Shown here one piece after another: positions 55,362 to 63,286 of a stretch of DNA of 64,000 nucleotides. The DNA comes from Kordiimonas pumila. GTDB lineage: Bacteria; Pseudomonadota; Alphaproteobacteria; Sphingomonadales; Kordiimonadaceae. The stretch is from contig NZ_CP061205.1 in NCBI RefSeq assembly GCF_015240255.1, positions 1,447,501 to 1,511,500 on the forward strand, given 5' to 3'. Under the pieces are notes generated by a model that was given only the letters and a program-made list of their open reading frames with translations, was not told the DNA's origin and did no database searches. Every line of letters starts with the position of its first letter. Position 1 is the stretch's first letter. The position numbers and the translations under genes were made by a program.

Positions 55362-55520
55362 TCATGCCAGTTGTTTTTCCCGACCTTCTTTGCGGGCAAA
55401 GGTGATGGCGGTAAGTTCCAGTAAATTTTTTACATGCAGCACATTGTTATGACTGGTTTTTTCACCGTTTATAGTAACGGCGTGGAGGGTTGTTTGGCCA
55501 TGAGTTTGAGTGATTTTAAT
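55362..55520 (-). pseudogene. Orphan 3' gene fragment (coding-like)
   Basis: A 52-codon open stretch with no start codon: IKITQTHGQTTLHAV, TINGEKTSHNNVLHVKN, LLELTAITFARKEGREKQLA (shown in pieces) then stop. The amino-acid pattern looks like real protein, with a final amphipathic helix, but the upstream sequence is closed by a stop and then the AT-rich receptor promoter. Probably the end of a gene cut at a recombination junction. The flanking gap 55154-55634 otherwise holds only the promoter of the receptor gene. Confidence 0.35.
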
Positions 55521-55552
55521 TATCTATTGACAAATTAATTATTTTATAACAA
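55514..55552 (+). promoter_or_regulatory. Promoter/operator of the first receptor gene
   Basis: TTTTAATTAT..ATTGACAAATTAATTAT is shared almost exactly with the region upstream of the second receptor gene (58095-58124). It includes TTGACA at 55527-55532, a good -35 box; the matching -10 is weaker here. A common regulator is implied. Confidence 0.6.
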
Positions 55553-55634
55553 ATTTAAATCATGTTACAGCACAAGTTTGATAAGTTTGTGCAGGGCCGA
55601 AATAATAAATATTCTAATATAGGGAGTGGAAGTC

Positions 55635-57914
55635 GTGTCAGGATTGGGATCGATGAAAAAACGGTTGCTGAATGCTAGCTGTCTGGCAGGGTGTGTTCAG
55701 GTAGTAATAGCTCTATTTCCTGGTGGAGCGGCGTTAGGGGAAGAAACTGAAAAGCCAGAAATGTGGCTTGATGAGATTGTGGTTACTGCGCAAAAGCGGG
55801 AACAATCGCTTCAGGACGTGCCGATTAGTGTTTCTGTTTTTGGTGGCCCAGCCATTGCAAAGCAGAATATTACAGAGCTGGGCGATTATTTTGACCTCAC
55901 GCCGAACATTGCAGCTGTGAATTTGGGGTCGCTTATTGATAATCAGGTGTCCGTTCGCGGTGTTTCCAACATTGGTGGTGCCCAGAATGTTGTTGGCTTC
56001 TTTGTCGATGAATTTAATGTGGCGCCCCTTGTAGAAAACGCGACTTACGATCAGCGCCTTATTGACGTTGAGCGGCTGGAAGTGTTGCGCGGCCCGCAAG
56101 GAACGCTGTTTGGACGCAATGCATCTGGCGGCGCCATCAGCATTACAACCAAAAAACCATCCAGTGAATTTGGTGGGTATGTAACCGCCGGCTATAGCAG
56201 TTTTAAGACAAAGTTGGTGAAAGCAGCGGTGAATGTACCAGTGTCAGACACTGTGTTTGTGAGAGTGAATGGTTTTCTGGAGGACAGCGCAGGCTTTTTG
56301 AAGAATGAAGGCCCGAGCGATGCAACAAATGATTACACCAGCTACGCTGTCCGGGGTGCCGTGCGTTTCCAGCCAAGTGAAGAGCTGACAGTGGACCTTG
56401 CGCTCTCGCATCAGGACCATGAGCAAGGCTTCATGAATTCCGTACCAACGGGCATTCAGGGCGATACGCTGGCGTCTCTTGGGTTTCCTATCTTTACTCT
56501 TGATGCAGGATATTTCCCGGAAAACAATGATACCATTCAGACTGACCGGGGACGCGATATTAAAGCAGAAACCACGATGGCAACAGCCCGGGTTCAGTAT
56601 GACTTTGAAAATGTCACACTGGTGTCTGTTACCGGTATTATTGACCATGATGCAACGATTAACGGCGAGGCTGATCAGTCTGGTCTCGACCTATGGAACG
56701 ATGAAAACTATATAAAATTGAACAGCTGGAGCACAGAGCTGCGGTTGCAAACGGGGAATGACACGGGCTTTAACTGGCTCCTTGGAGGTGTGTACGCAGA
56801 AGACAAAAACGAAACACTTGATCGTAGGCCTTTTTCTCCCACCTTCTTCAGCACATTCTTTGGTGTAACAGTGCCTGAGGGGACGATTGTGACCCCAATC
56901 AATGATTTGGAAACCTTTGATGTAACGTCTTTTGGTTTGTTCGGCGAACTGAGCTGGACAGGTCTTGATGATCGGTTAACGGTTAGCGCTGGTCTGCGTT
57001 GGCAGCATGATGAAGTGGCCTCAACCTTTTATGCGCTCCGGAATGCTGTATTTCCACCCTTTACAGCTGTCCCACAAGACGAAGCAGGCGAAGCGTCGTT
57101 TGATAGCTTTATGCCGCGCCTGACAGCCAATTATGCAGTATCAGATGAAGTGAGTATCTACGGTACTGTTTCGAAAGGGGCCAAGCCGGGTGGATTTAAC
57201 TTGGCCACCGTGACATTCCCTGACCTTGGGCTTCCGGAAACGTTCGATAGTGAAAGCCTCTGGAACTATGAGGTTGGTATGAAGGCTGTTCTTGCAGATC
57301 GCAAAGTCCTTTTGAATCTGGCAGCCTTTTATATTGACTGGAGTAAAATTCAGGTTTCCAGTTTCTTCTTTGATCCGGTTACATTTGACAGTGGCGTCGT
57401 AACGCAAAATGGTGCGGAAGCAAGCTCTAAAGGGTTTGAGGCAGATATTGCAATCCGGCCGGTTGAGGGGCTTGAGTTTAAGGCTGCAATTGGATACCAG
57501 GATTCAACATTTGGTGATTTCCCGGATGCGATCATTGACTCTACCGGCAACACAGCAGATGCATCAGGCAATCGGCTACCCCTTGCACCTGAGTGGACAT
57601 ATAATGCGTCTGCAGAATATAACTGGTTTATGTTTCAAGATGCTGAAGCTTTCGTGCGATTGGAATATATTTACCGTGACAGTGTGTTTACGGATAATGA
57701 AGCGCGGGCAACACCTCCGGACTTTGTAGGGGCCTATGATTACTTGAACCTGCGTGCTGGTTTTGATGTAGGACAGATTCGTGTGCTTGCATATATAGAA
57801 AACTTGACCGGGTCTGATTACACAACCGGATATTTGCCCCCGAATTCTATTACGGGTGTTTTAGCAACAGTAAATCCCAGACGCATTGGAGTGTCTGTAA
57901 CGTATGATTTCTGA
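55635..57914 (+). CDS. TonB-dependent receptor
   Basis: Outer-membrane TonB-dependent transporter of about 759 residues. Signal peptide around MKKRLLNASCLAGCVQVV, TonB box WLDEIVVTAQKREQ, plug with VPISVSVFGG, VRGVSN and LEVLRGPQGTLFGRNASGG, and a 22-strand barrel ending in IGVSVTYDF with the terminal Phe. The plug type is that of the Caulobacter/Sphingomonas-like receptors for sugars or aromatic compounds rather than siderophores. I used the GTG at 55635 (AGGGAG eight bases upstream); GTG 55626 and ATG 55653 are in frame. The second receptor follows. Confidence 0.95.
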   Translation: MSGLGSMKKRLLNASCLAGCVQVVIALFPGGAALGEETEKPEMWLDEIVVTAQKREQSLQDVPISVSVFGGPAIAKQNITELGDYFDLTPNIAAVNLGSLIDNQVSVRGVSNIGGAQNVVGFFVDEFNVAPLVENATYDQRLIDVERLEVLRGPQGTLFGRNASGGAISITTKKPSSEFGGYVTAGYSSFKTKLVKAAVNVPVSDTVFVRVNGFLEDSAGFLKNEGPSDATNDYTSYAVRGAVRFQPSEELTVDLALSHQDHEQGFMNSVPTGIQGDTLASLGFPIFTLDAGYFPENNDTIQTDRGRDIKAETTMATARVQYDFENVTLVSVTGIIDHDATINGEADQSGLDLWNDENYIKLNSWSTELRLQTGNDTGFNWLLGGVYAEDKNETLDRRPFSPTFFSTFFGVTVPEGTIVTPINDLETFDVTSFGLFGELSWTGLDDRLTVSAGLRWQHDEVASTFYALRNAVFPPFTAVPQDEAGEASFDSFMPRLTANYAVSDEVSIYGTVSKGAKPGGFNLATVTFPDLGLPETFDSESLWNYEVGMKAVLADRKVLLNLAAFYIDWSKIQVSSFFFDPVTFDSGVVTQNGAEASSKGFEADIAIRPVEGLEFKAAIGYQDSTFGDFPDAIIDSTGNTADASGNRLPLAPEWTYNASAEYNWFMFQDAEAFVRLEYIYRDSVFTDNEARATPPDFVGAYDYLNLRAGFDVGQIRVLAYIENLTGSDYTTGYLPPNSITGVLATVNPRRIGVSVTYDF

Positions 57915-58002
57915 TGCAAGATTTGGTTTCTTCTGAAATTACTAAAAGAACCGGATGACATAAAATTTTATTTAAATACAAATAGTTAACGTGACGTAAC
58001 TA

Positions 58003-58030
58003 AAAAAGCCCCTCCATGGAGGGGCTTTTT
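58003..58030. terminator. Perfect-palindrome terminator
   Basis: AAAAAGCCCCTCCA-TGGAGGGGCTTTTT, a 28-bp perfect palindrome with terminal A/T runs, about 90 bp after the first receptor gene. Together with the shared promoter at 58095 it fills the 318-bp gap 57915-58232. Confidence 0.88.
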
Positions 58031-58094
58031 CTTGAGCAGCATAATATGGAAAATATAGTCATGTAGACTAATGAGTTTAGGGTAAGCTTCAGCC

Positions 58095-58136
58095 TTTTTA
58101 ATTATTAATTGACAAATTAATTATCTATATTACAAT
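58095..58136 (+). promoter_or_regulatory. Promoter/operator of the second receptor gene
   Basis: TTGACA (58109-58114), 16-bp spacer, TACAAT (58131-58136). The -35 box lies inside the palindrome ATTAATT-GACA-AATTAAT (58104-58121), so a repressor bound there would block RNA polymerase. Nearly the same block precedes the first receptor gene. Confidence 0.65.
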
Positions 58137-58232
58137 TTTATAAATGATGATAGAGTCGCATTCTTCGCTGTAAGGATAGCAGTTCACGAATGATGAGCTC
58201 GTATAGTCATCAATAAAAAAGGGAGGAAAACA

Positions 58233-60299
58233 TTGCTTAATAAAATGACATCCAAAAGAACAATTGGTCTGAAAGTTGGGCTTATAAGTGCAGCTGCTTA
58301 TGCGGTTTTTCCAAAAGCAGTTATGGCTGAAACGGCGGATAGTACTGTTTCCGCCTTTGAAGAAATCGTCATTACAGCTGAAAAGCAGGGGCGGTCTATA
58401 AAGGACACCGCGACTAGTGTGTCTTTTTTCAATGAAGATGACCTCAAAGAGCGTGCCGGAATTGCGGCTTTAAGTGATTTGGTGATGCGCCTTCCAAATG
58501 CGAATTCATTTGGCAAAAGTGGATTGGTACCAACCGTACGTGGTGTTGATGGTACAGGCCCGGCTATTGGAGCAAATGCGTTTTTTGCAGGCACACGGAA
58601 CCGGCTTAATGTGCAAGTGGATGGGCGTGCGCTCAGCTATAATGAAGTTGCTTATGGCGATGCCCAGATGTGGGATGTGCAGCAGGTTGAAGTGTTGCGC
58701 GGGCCACAAAGCACCCTTCAGGGGCGAAATGCTGTTGGTGGTACGATCGCTATCACGACAAAAAACCCTACATATGAATTTGAAGGTGCCATTCGCGGGC
58801 AAGCGGGTACGCAGGATCTATATCAGGGTTCTATCGCTCTCTCTGGCCCGATTGTTGCCGATCAGGTGGCAGTACGCTTTTCGGCAGACCACAGGGAATA
58901 TGATGCGGGCGCAGAATTGGTGCCTGTGCCTGGCCTAGGTATTGACAGCCCTGAACATTATACAGCGACCACCTTGCGCGGGAAAATTCTGATAGAGCCT
59001 GAAAACCTTGAAGGTTTCCGGACGCTGGCAACTATCACCTCTGTTTCTTTCGAGGGTCCACAGGTGGAGCGGGTCGGACGGCCATTTTCTGACCGGGTTA
59101 GTGCTCTTGCCACGGGTGATCCTGTGCACAAAACCGAAGCGTTGAGTGGTATTTTGGATATGTCCTACGACATAAACGAGACAGTTACGCTCCAGAATAT
59201 TCTCTCTTACACAGATTTTAAAATGATCCGCTATGCTTCCAGCGCGCCAGCGCGTGTTGACGGTACGGAATTTGTTCTGGAGCCGCGTCTGGCTTTCGCG
59301 TCTGCTGATGCTGGGATCAGTGGTATCGTGGGCCTCTATTATTTTGAGGCTGAACAGGATGAAGAAATTCTGTTTGGCGTGCCGTCTACTTTTAGTGATG
59401 AAACAACAACAAAAGCAGCCTTCGCTGAATTTAACTATGATATTTCGGACAGTTTTACGCTTACCTTAGGTGCGCGCTATGAGGAAGAGCATCGTGTACG
59501 GGAAAATACAAATGCCGGCTTGTTCACTATCAACCTTGATGACAAATCCAGCGTATTTCTGCCCAAATTTGGCATTGCCTATAATGTAAGTGATGCCACC
59601 ACCATCGGTGCCATTGTGTCCAAAGGCTATAACGGCGGTGGTGCGGGCTTTACATTCGAGCCTCCATTTACAAACTTTGAGTTCGACCCCGAATTTGTGT
59701 GGAACTATGAAGTTTATGCTCGTAGCAGTCTTGCAGACGGTGTGCTTCTGACGGCTAACGTCTTTTATTCAGATTATAGCGGCATGCAAATTCCGTTTGA
59801 TCAAAACCCTGATCCTGCACTGAATTCGCAGATTATTCTGAATGCTGATGAAGTGATTACGTATGGAGCCGAGCTTGGACTGCGTTGGACGGTTAATGAA
59901 AACTTCGAGTTTTACGGTGAAGTAGGTCTTTTGGAAAGTGATGTAGATTCTCCCGGCTCTCTTATTGATGGTAACGAATTAACACGCTCAGCTAGTATCA
60001 CGGGTAATGCAGGTGTCATATTTACAAGTGGCGGTTTCCGGGCTGCGGTCGACGCTAGTTACTCAGGGTCATATTATACAGACGAGCTAAATGACCCGCG
60101 CGGCTATATAGATCCGTTCTGGTTGGCGAATGCGCAACTTTCCTACGCGTGGGACAATGTGCGAGTATACGCCAGTGTGAGCAACTTGTTTGATTCAGAC
60201 CATCCTGTTGGCATTCTTCCAGGAAATACAGCAAGTCTTGATCATGCCTTTCTTGTGCCAAAGCGGCGCTTGATTGCTGGTGTGACGCTTAACTTCTAA
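58233..60299 (+). CDS. TonB-dependent receptor
   Basis: Second outer-membrane receptor, 688 residues, starting at TTG with GGGAGGA six bases upstream. Signal peptide (GLKVGLISAAAYAVFPKAVMA), TonB box FEEIVITAEKQGRSI, plug with TVRGVDGTG and QVEVLRGPQSTLQGRNAVGG, and a barrel ending LIAGVTLNF with terminal Phe. Clearly related to the first receptor in architecture but distinct in sequence. Followed after 20 bp by the esterase gene, probably one operon. The substrate is unknown. Confidence 0.95.
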   Translation: MLNKMTSKRTIGLKVGLISAAAYAVFPKAVMAETADSTVSAFEEIVITAEKQGRSIKDTATSVSFFNEDDLKERAGIAALSDLVMRLPNANSFGKSGLVPTVRGVDGTGPAIGANAFFAGTRNRLNVQVDGRALSYNEVAYGDAQMWDVQQVEVLRGPQSTLQGRNAVGGTIAITTKNPTYEFEGAIRGQAGTQDLYQGSIALSGPIVADQVAVRFSADHREYDAGAELVPVPGLGIDSPEHYTATTLRGKILIEPENLEGFRTLATITSVSFEGPQVERVGRPFSDRVSALATGDPVHKTEALSGILDMSYDINETVTLQNILSYTDFKMIRYASSAPARVDGTEFVLEPRLAFASADAGISGIVGLYYFEAEQDEEILFGVPSTFSDETTTKAAFAEFNYDISDSFTLTLGARYEEEHRVRENTNAGLFTINLDDKSSVFLPKFGIAYNVSDATTIGAIVSKGYNGGGAGFTFEPPFTNFEFDPEFVWNYEVYARSSLADGVLLTANVFYSDYSGMQIPFDQNPDPALNSQIILNADEVITYGAELGLRWTVNENFEFYGEVGLLESDVDSPGSLIDGNELTRSASITGNAGVIFTSGGFRAAVDASYSGSYYTDELNDPRGYIDPFWLANAQLSYAWDNVRVYASVSNLFDSDHPVGILPGNTASLDHAFLVPKRRLIAGVTLNF

Positions 60300-60321
60300 A
60301 TTCTTGGTCCCGGAGATAACA

Positions 60322-61704
60322 ATGTTCTCAACCAATCGTATATCATATGCGATCCTGCCATGGCTGCTTAGTGCGGCCATGGCGATAGTGCTGGTTTTTC
60401 CTGCACTTGCGGAAGGCGCACCCGAAGTGGCCATAAGCCCTCGGTTACAGCAGCTAACGGAGAAAGTTCAGGCTGGCGACAGCAAGGCGCAGGACGTATT
60501 CTGGGCTGCTGTTACCAAAGAAGGCCTGCCGATGCTGGAAACGGGCGCTGAAGAGGGGCTGGTGACCATGACATTCCTCCTGCGTGCAGGAAACGGTGCA
60601 GACCCTCGCAATGTGCGCGTCGCGATGATGGTGCCTGAACATCCACTTTATGCCTTCTCTCCGGTTGTTGGTACAAACCTGTGGTCTGCCACGCTTGAAG
60701 TATCAGATGAAGCTATGGGCATGTATTGGCTGGCTTGGCCGCGCGGTAAGGACGGCAACAGCGAGGCCGTGTTTGACTATCCGCACCGTGACGGAATTCA
60801 TTATGAATTTTTTGCAGACCCGAATGCGGGCCATAGTATTAGGGGGACTATACAACCACAGTTTCCAGACAAAAAAATGTCTGTGTTTTTTGCCTCTCCG
60901 GATCAGCGCTTGCCTTATTCAAAAGCACAAGCGGATATTCCTAAAGGTACTTTGGAGCATAAAACTCTTGAGAGTGCAGCGTTTGGCGGTCCGCGTCAGG
61001 TTTCGGTTTATTTACCTAATGGCTATTCTGAAGGTTGCCGTTACCCATGGGTATTGGTTTTCGATGCGGAAAACTATCTGTCGCTTATGTCAACAACGAT
61101 AGTTCTTGATAATATGATCGCAGAAAAGATAGTACCGCCAATGGGTGCCGTTTTTATACATACTGGCGCGAGCCGGGTGCCTGATCTGGCGCCAAACCCC
61201 CGCATGGAAGGCTTTGTGCGCGATGAGCTTATCCCTTGGGCGCGGAAAACCTATGCTCTTTCAGTGGATAATCAGCAAACGGCAGTTATGGGCTTTAGCC
61301 ACGGCGGGCTTGCAGCCTTGAATGCAGGCCTCAAGAACTCTGACCTGATCGGAGCAGTTATTGCCCATTCTTCTTCAGCTTGGTGGTCATCAACCCTCCG
61401 GCCTCCTTTTAGCCTTCTGGAGTCAATGCCTCCTGAAGCAAACGAACTTGCGCGGTCTTTCACTGCCGGACAAAAGCTGCCGCTGCGCTTTTATATGGAT
61501 GTAGGGGCATGGGAAGGAAACTGGCAGGTTAATTCCAACATACAGCTGAAAGATGCACTTGTGAAAAAGGGGTATTCTGTCTCTTTCCGCACCTATGAGG
61601 GTGGACACGATTATTTGGCATGGCGTGAAACGATGCCTGGCGCGCTGCGTAATATTTTTTCAGGTCGTACTGAAGCTGCCGCGTGCGTCAGCTCACAACA
61701 ATAA
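60322..61704 (+). CDS. Fes-like esterase (alpha/beta hydrolase), exported
   Basis: A 460-residue exported hydrolase from the ATG at 60322 (CCCGGAGATAACA upstream). Signal peptide (ISYAILPWLLSAAMAIVLVF), then an N-terminal enterochelin-esterase-like beta-sandwich (about residues 70-180: LVTMTFLLRAGNG, WLAWPRGKDG) and a C-terminal esterase domain. Catalytic Ser in MGFSHGGLAALNAG, Asp probably in DVGAWEG-like context, and His in YEGGHDYLAWRETMPGAL, the Fes/IroD family ending. It follows the second receptor by 22 bp. It may release an ester-linked ligand or siderophore taken up by that receptor. Confidence 0.9.
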   Translation: MFSTNRISYAILPWLLSAAMAIVLVFPALAEGAPEVAISPRLQQLTEKVQAGDSKAQDVFWAAVTKEGLPMLETGAEEGLVTMTFLLRAGNGADPRNVRVAMMVPEHPLYAFSPVVGTNLWSATLEVSDEAMGMYWLAWPRGKDGNSEAVFDYPHRDGIHYEFFADPNAGHSIRGTIQPQFPDKKMSVFFASPDQRLPYSKAQADIPKGTLEHKTLESAAFGGPRQVSVYLPNGYSEGCRYPWVLVFDAENYLSLMSTTIVLDNMIAEKIVPPMGAVFIHTGASRVPDLAPNPRMEGFVRDELIPWARKTYALSVDNQQTAVMGFSHGGLAALNAGLKNSDLIGAVIAHSSSAWWSSTLRPPFSLLESMPPEANELARSFTAGQKLPLRFYMDVGAWEGNWQVNSNIQLKDALVKKGYSVSFRTYEGGHDYLAWRETMPGALRNIFSGRTEAAACVSSQQ

Positions 61705-61726
61705 ATACAAGGGAAAGGGTTGATTT

Positions 61727-62107
61727 ATGTCTACTTTTAAAATGTCTGTATTGCCTCTTGCGATGGCTGGTTTGGTTTTGTGGTCTGCAAACGCCACCGC
61801 TTATGCTGGTAGCCATGCAGAAGACCTAATGACAGGTTATTATGGCAACACATGGGAATACAAGGACCATGAAGGATTTAAGCTTCTGCACATCAACAAA
61901 GATATGTCGATGAAGGTTAAACTGAAAGATGGACGGGTGTTTGATGGTGTCTGGGATGTGACAGATAAAACCGTGTGTTTCCGTGTGGGGGATGATGCTG
62001 CTTGTTTTGATGATGTGCTTGGTCGCGGTGCAGGGGAAACCTGGACTGGTACTCATGATGATCATGCTTACACTGGAATAGTACACGAAGGTCGTGAGGC
62101 ATTTTAA
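61727..62107 (+). CDS. Small exported protein
   Basis: A 126-residue protein with a signal peptide (MSVLPLAMAGLVLWSANATAYA). The mature part of about 95 residues has GYYGNTWEYKDHEGFKLLHI and GVWDVTDKTVCFRVGDDAACF, a short beta-rich domain with two Cys likely to form a disulphide. This WxY...W..D.CF pattern is common in small periplasmic DUF families of alphaproteobacteria. It follows the esterase gene by 22 bp and is probably in the same operon. No known function. Confidence 0.72.
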   Translation: MSTFKMSVLPLAMAGLVLWSANATAYAGSHAEDLMTGYYGNTWEYKDHEGFKLLHINKDMSMKVKLKDGRVFDGVWDVTDKTVCFRVGDDAACFDDVLGRGAGETWTGTHDDHAYTGIVHEGREAF

Positions 62108-62274
62108 CGCCAGATCTGAATTGATACAGGCAGGTGGCTAAGGCTATCTGCACTAATCAAAAGCCATGGTTGGTGATGTAACCCAACTGGGCAGCCTGAT
62201 GGTTGGCCAGCAAGGTATCTGTCACGTCTGTGGTGGCTGCGGGGCGCAGCTAGAAAGGAAATACAGTACAGACT

Positions 62275-63219
62275 ATGATAGAAGATATAAACATAAAGCC
62301 GATACGAGAATTTGATCATCTTATGTGCGGAGTGAAGGATGTAGAGGCAGTAGAAGATGCATTTAAGATGTTAGGCTTTACCATGGGGCCGGTTACACCA
62401 CTAGAAGGCGTTGGTGTAGTAAATCGCCGTATCCTATTAACGCCCAAACATAAAAATATTGCGAATTATATTGAGTTTATGCAGCTTGGAGGGGCGTCTG
62501 GAGATATTCCATCCTACCTGAAAAAATGGCTTGGTGCTAGCGTGCGAGGTGATGAGGGTATTCATTCTTTTATCATGCGTACCGATGACGCACGAGCCGC
62601 CTTTACGCATTTTGAAAAACGACATCAGGCAGACCCGTCTGGTGGTTTTTCCCCTGTTTTGTTGGAACAGGATTTTGTGCAGAATGGGCCGGATGGTATG
62701 CCGTACCGGGTGAATTTCAGTAATTGTATTATGCCTGATCTTGAGCCACCTTTATATATTTCTACATCGCAGATCAAAACGCTGGATTTTTATATGGATT
62801 CTGTCTGGCGGACCCATCCGAACGGAGCCTGCTCATGGCTTTCTACAATAGCAGTATCAAAGACACCTCTGGAAACAGCTAAGGGTATGCAGGCTGTGTG
62901 GGGTGGTGATATTCACCTTGATGATGAGGGTATGGTTGCGGTTGGTCCTAGCGAAATGCGCCTAAAGATTTTCACACCTGAAAGGTTCGAGCATACCTAT
63001 GGTGTTCCTGTTAAGACAGGCGCTGACAGGCAAGAAGTGCTTCCCTATGCTGCGGGTGTGCACATATCTGTTAATAATATTGATGAAACGCTCGATTTTT
63101 TATTAAAGCGACAGATCAAGCCTGTGCTGCGGGAGCACTATGTTATTATTCCACCTGAATATGCACATGGCATTCTGCTGTGCTTCGAACAAGAAAAAAC
63201 CAATGCAGCGGGTGAGTAA
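62275..63219 (+). CDS. Glyoxalase-like (VOC superfamily) protein
   Basis: A 314-residue protein of the vicinal-oxygen-chelate fold. The first half (FDHLMCGVKDVEAVEDAFKMLGFTMGP, VVNRRILLTPKHKNIANYIEFMQL, in pieces) matches the Glyoxalase_3 domain; the second half (HISVNNIDETLDFLLKRQIK) is a second VOC unit, so four beta-alpha-beta-beta-beta modules may form the barrel. His in FDHL and Glu in YIEFM could bind a metal. It could be a dioxygenase or a lactone- or thiol-acting enzyme for the transported substrate. Convergent with the IclR gene. Confidence 0.8.
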   Translation: MIEDINIKPIREFDHLMCGVKDVEAVEDAFKMLGFTMGPVTPLEGVGVVNRRILLTPKHKNIANYIEFMQLGGASGDIPSYLKKWLGASVRGDEGIHSFIMRTDDARAAFTHFEKRHQADPSGGFSPVLLEQDFVQNGPDGMPYRVNFSNCIMPDLEPPLYISTSQIKTLDFYMDSVWRTHPNGACSWLSTIAVSKTPLETAKGMQAVWGGDIHLDDEGMVAVGPSEMRLKIFTPERFEHTYGVPVKTGADRQEVLPYAAGVHISVNNIDETLDFLLKRQIKPVLREHYVIIPPEYAHGILLCFEQEKTNAAGE

Positions 63220-63286
63220 GCGGTTATGCTCACGCTGGTGTATGAAGCTGAGTTGTTGCCCTTGATTTCAAAGGAGCACCTGAAAA

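Noticed and set aside
55154-55634. Second copy of the tRNA 3' end (attR)
   Set aside because: No direct repeat of the tRNA 3' half was found by eye in this gap or elsewhere at the right side of the island.
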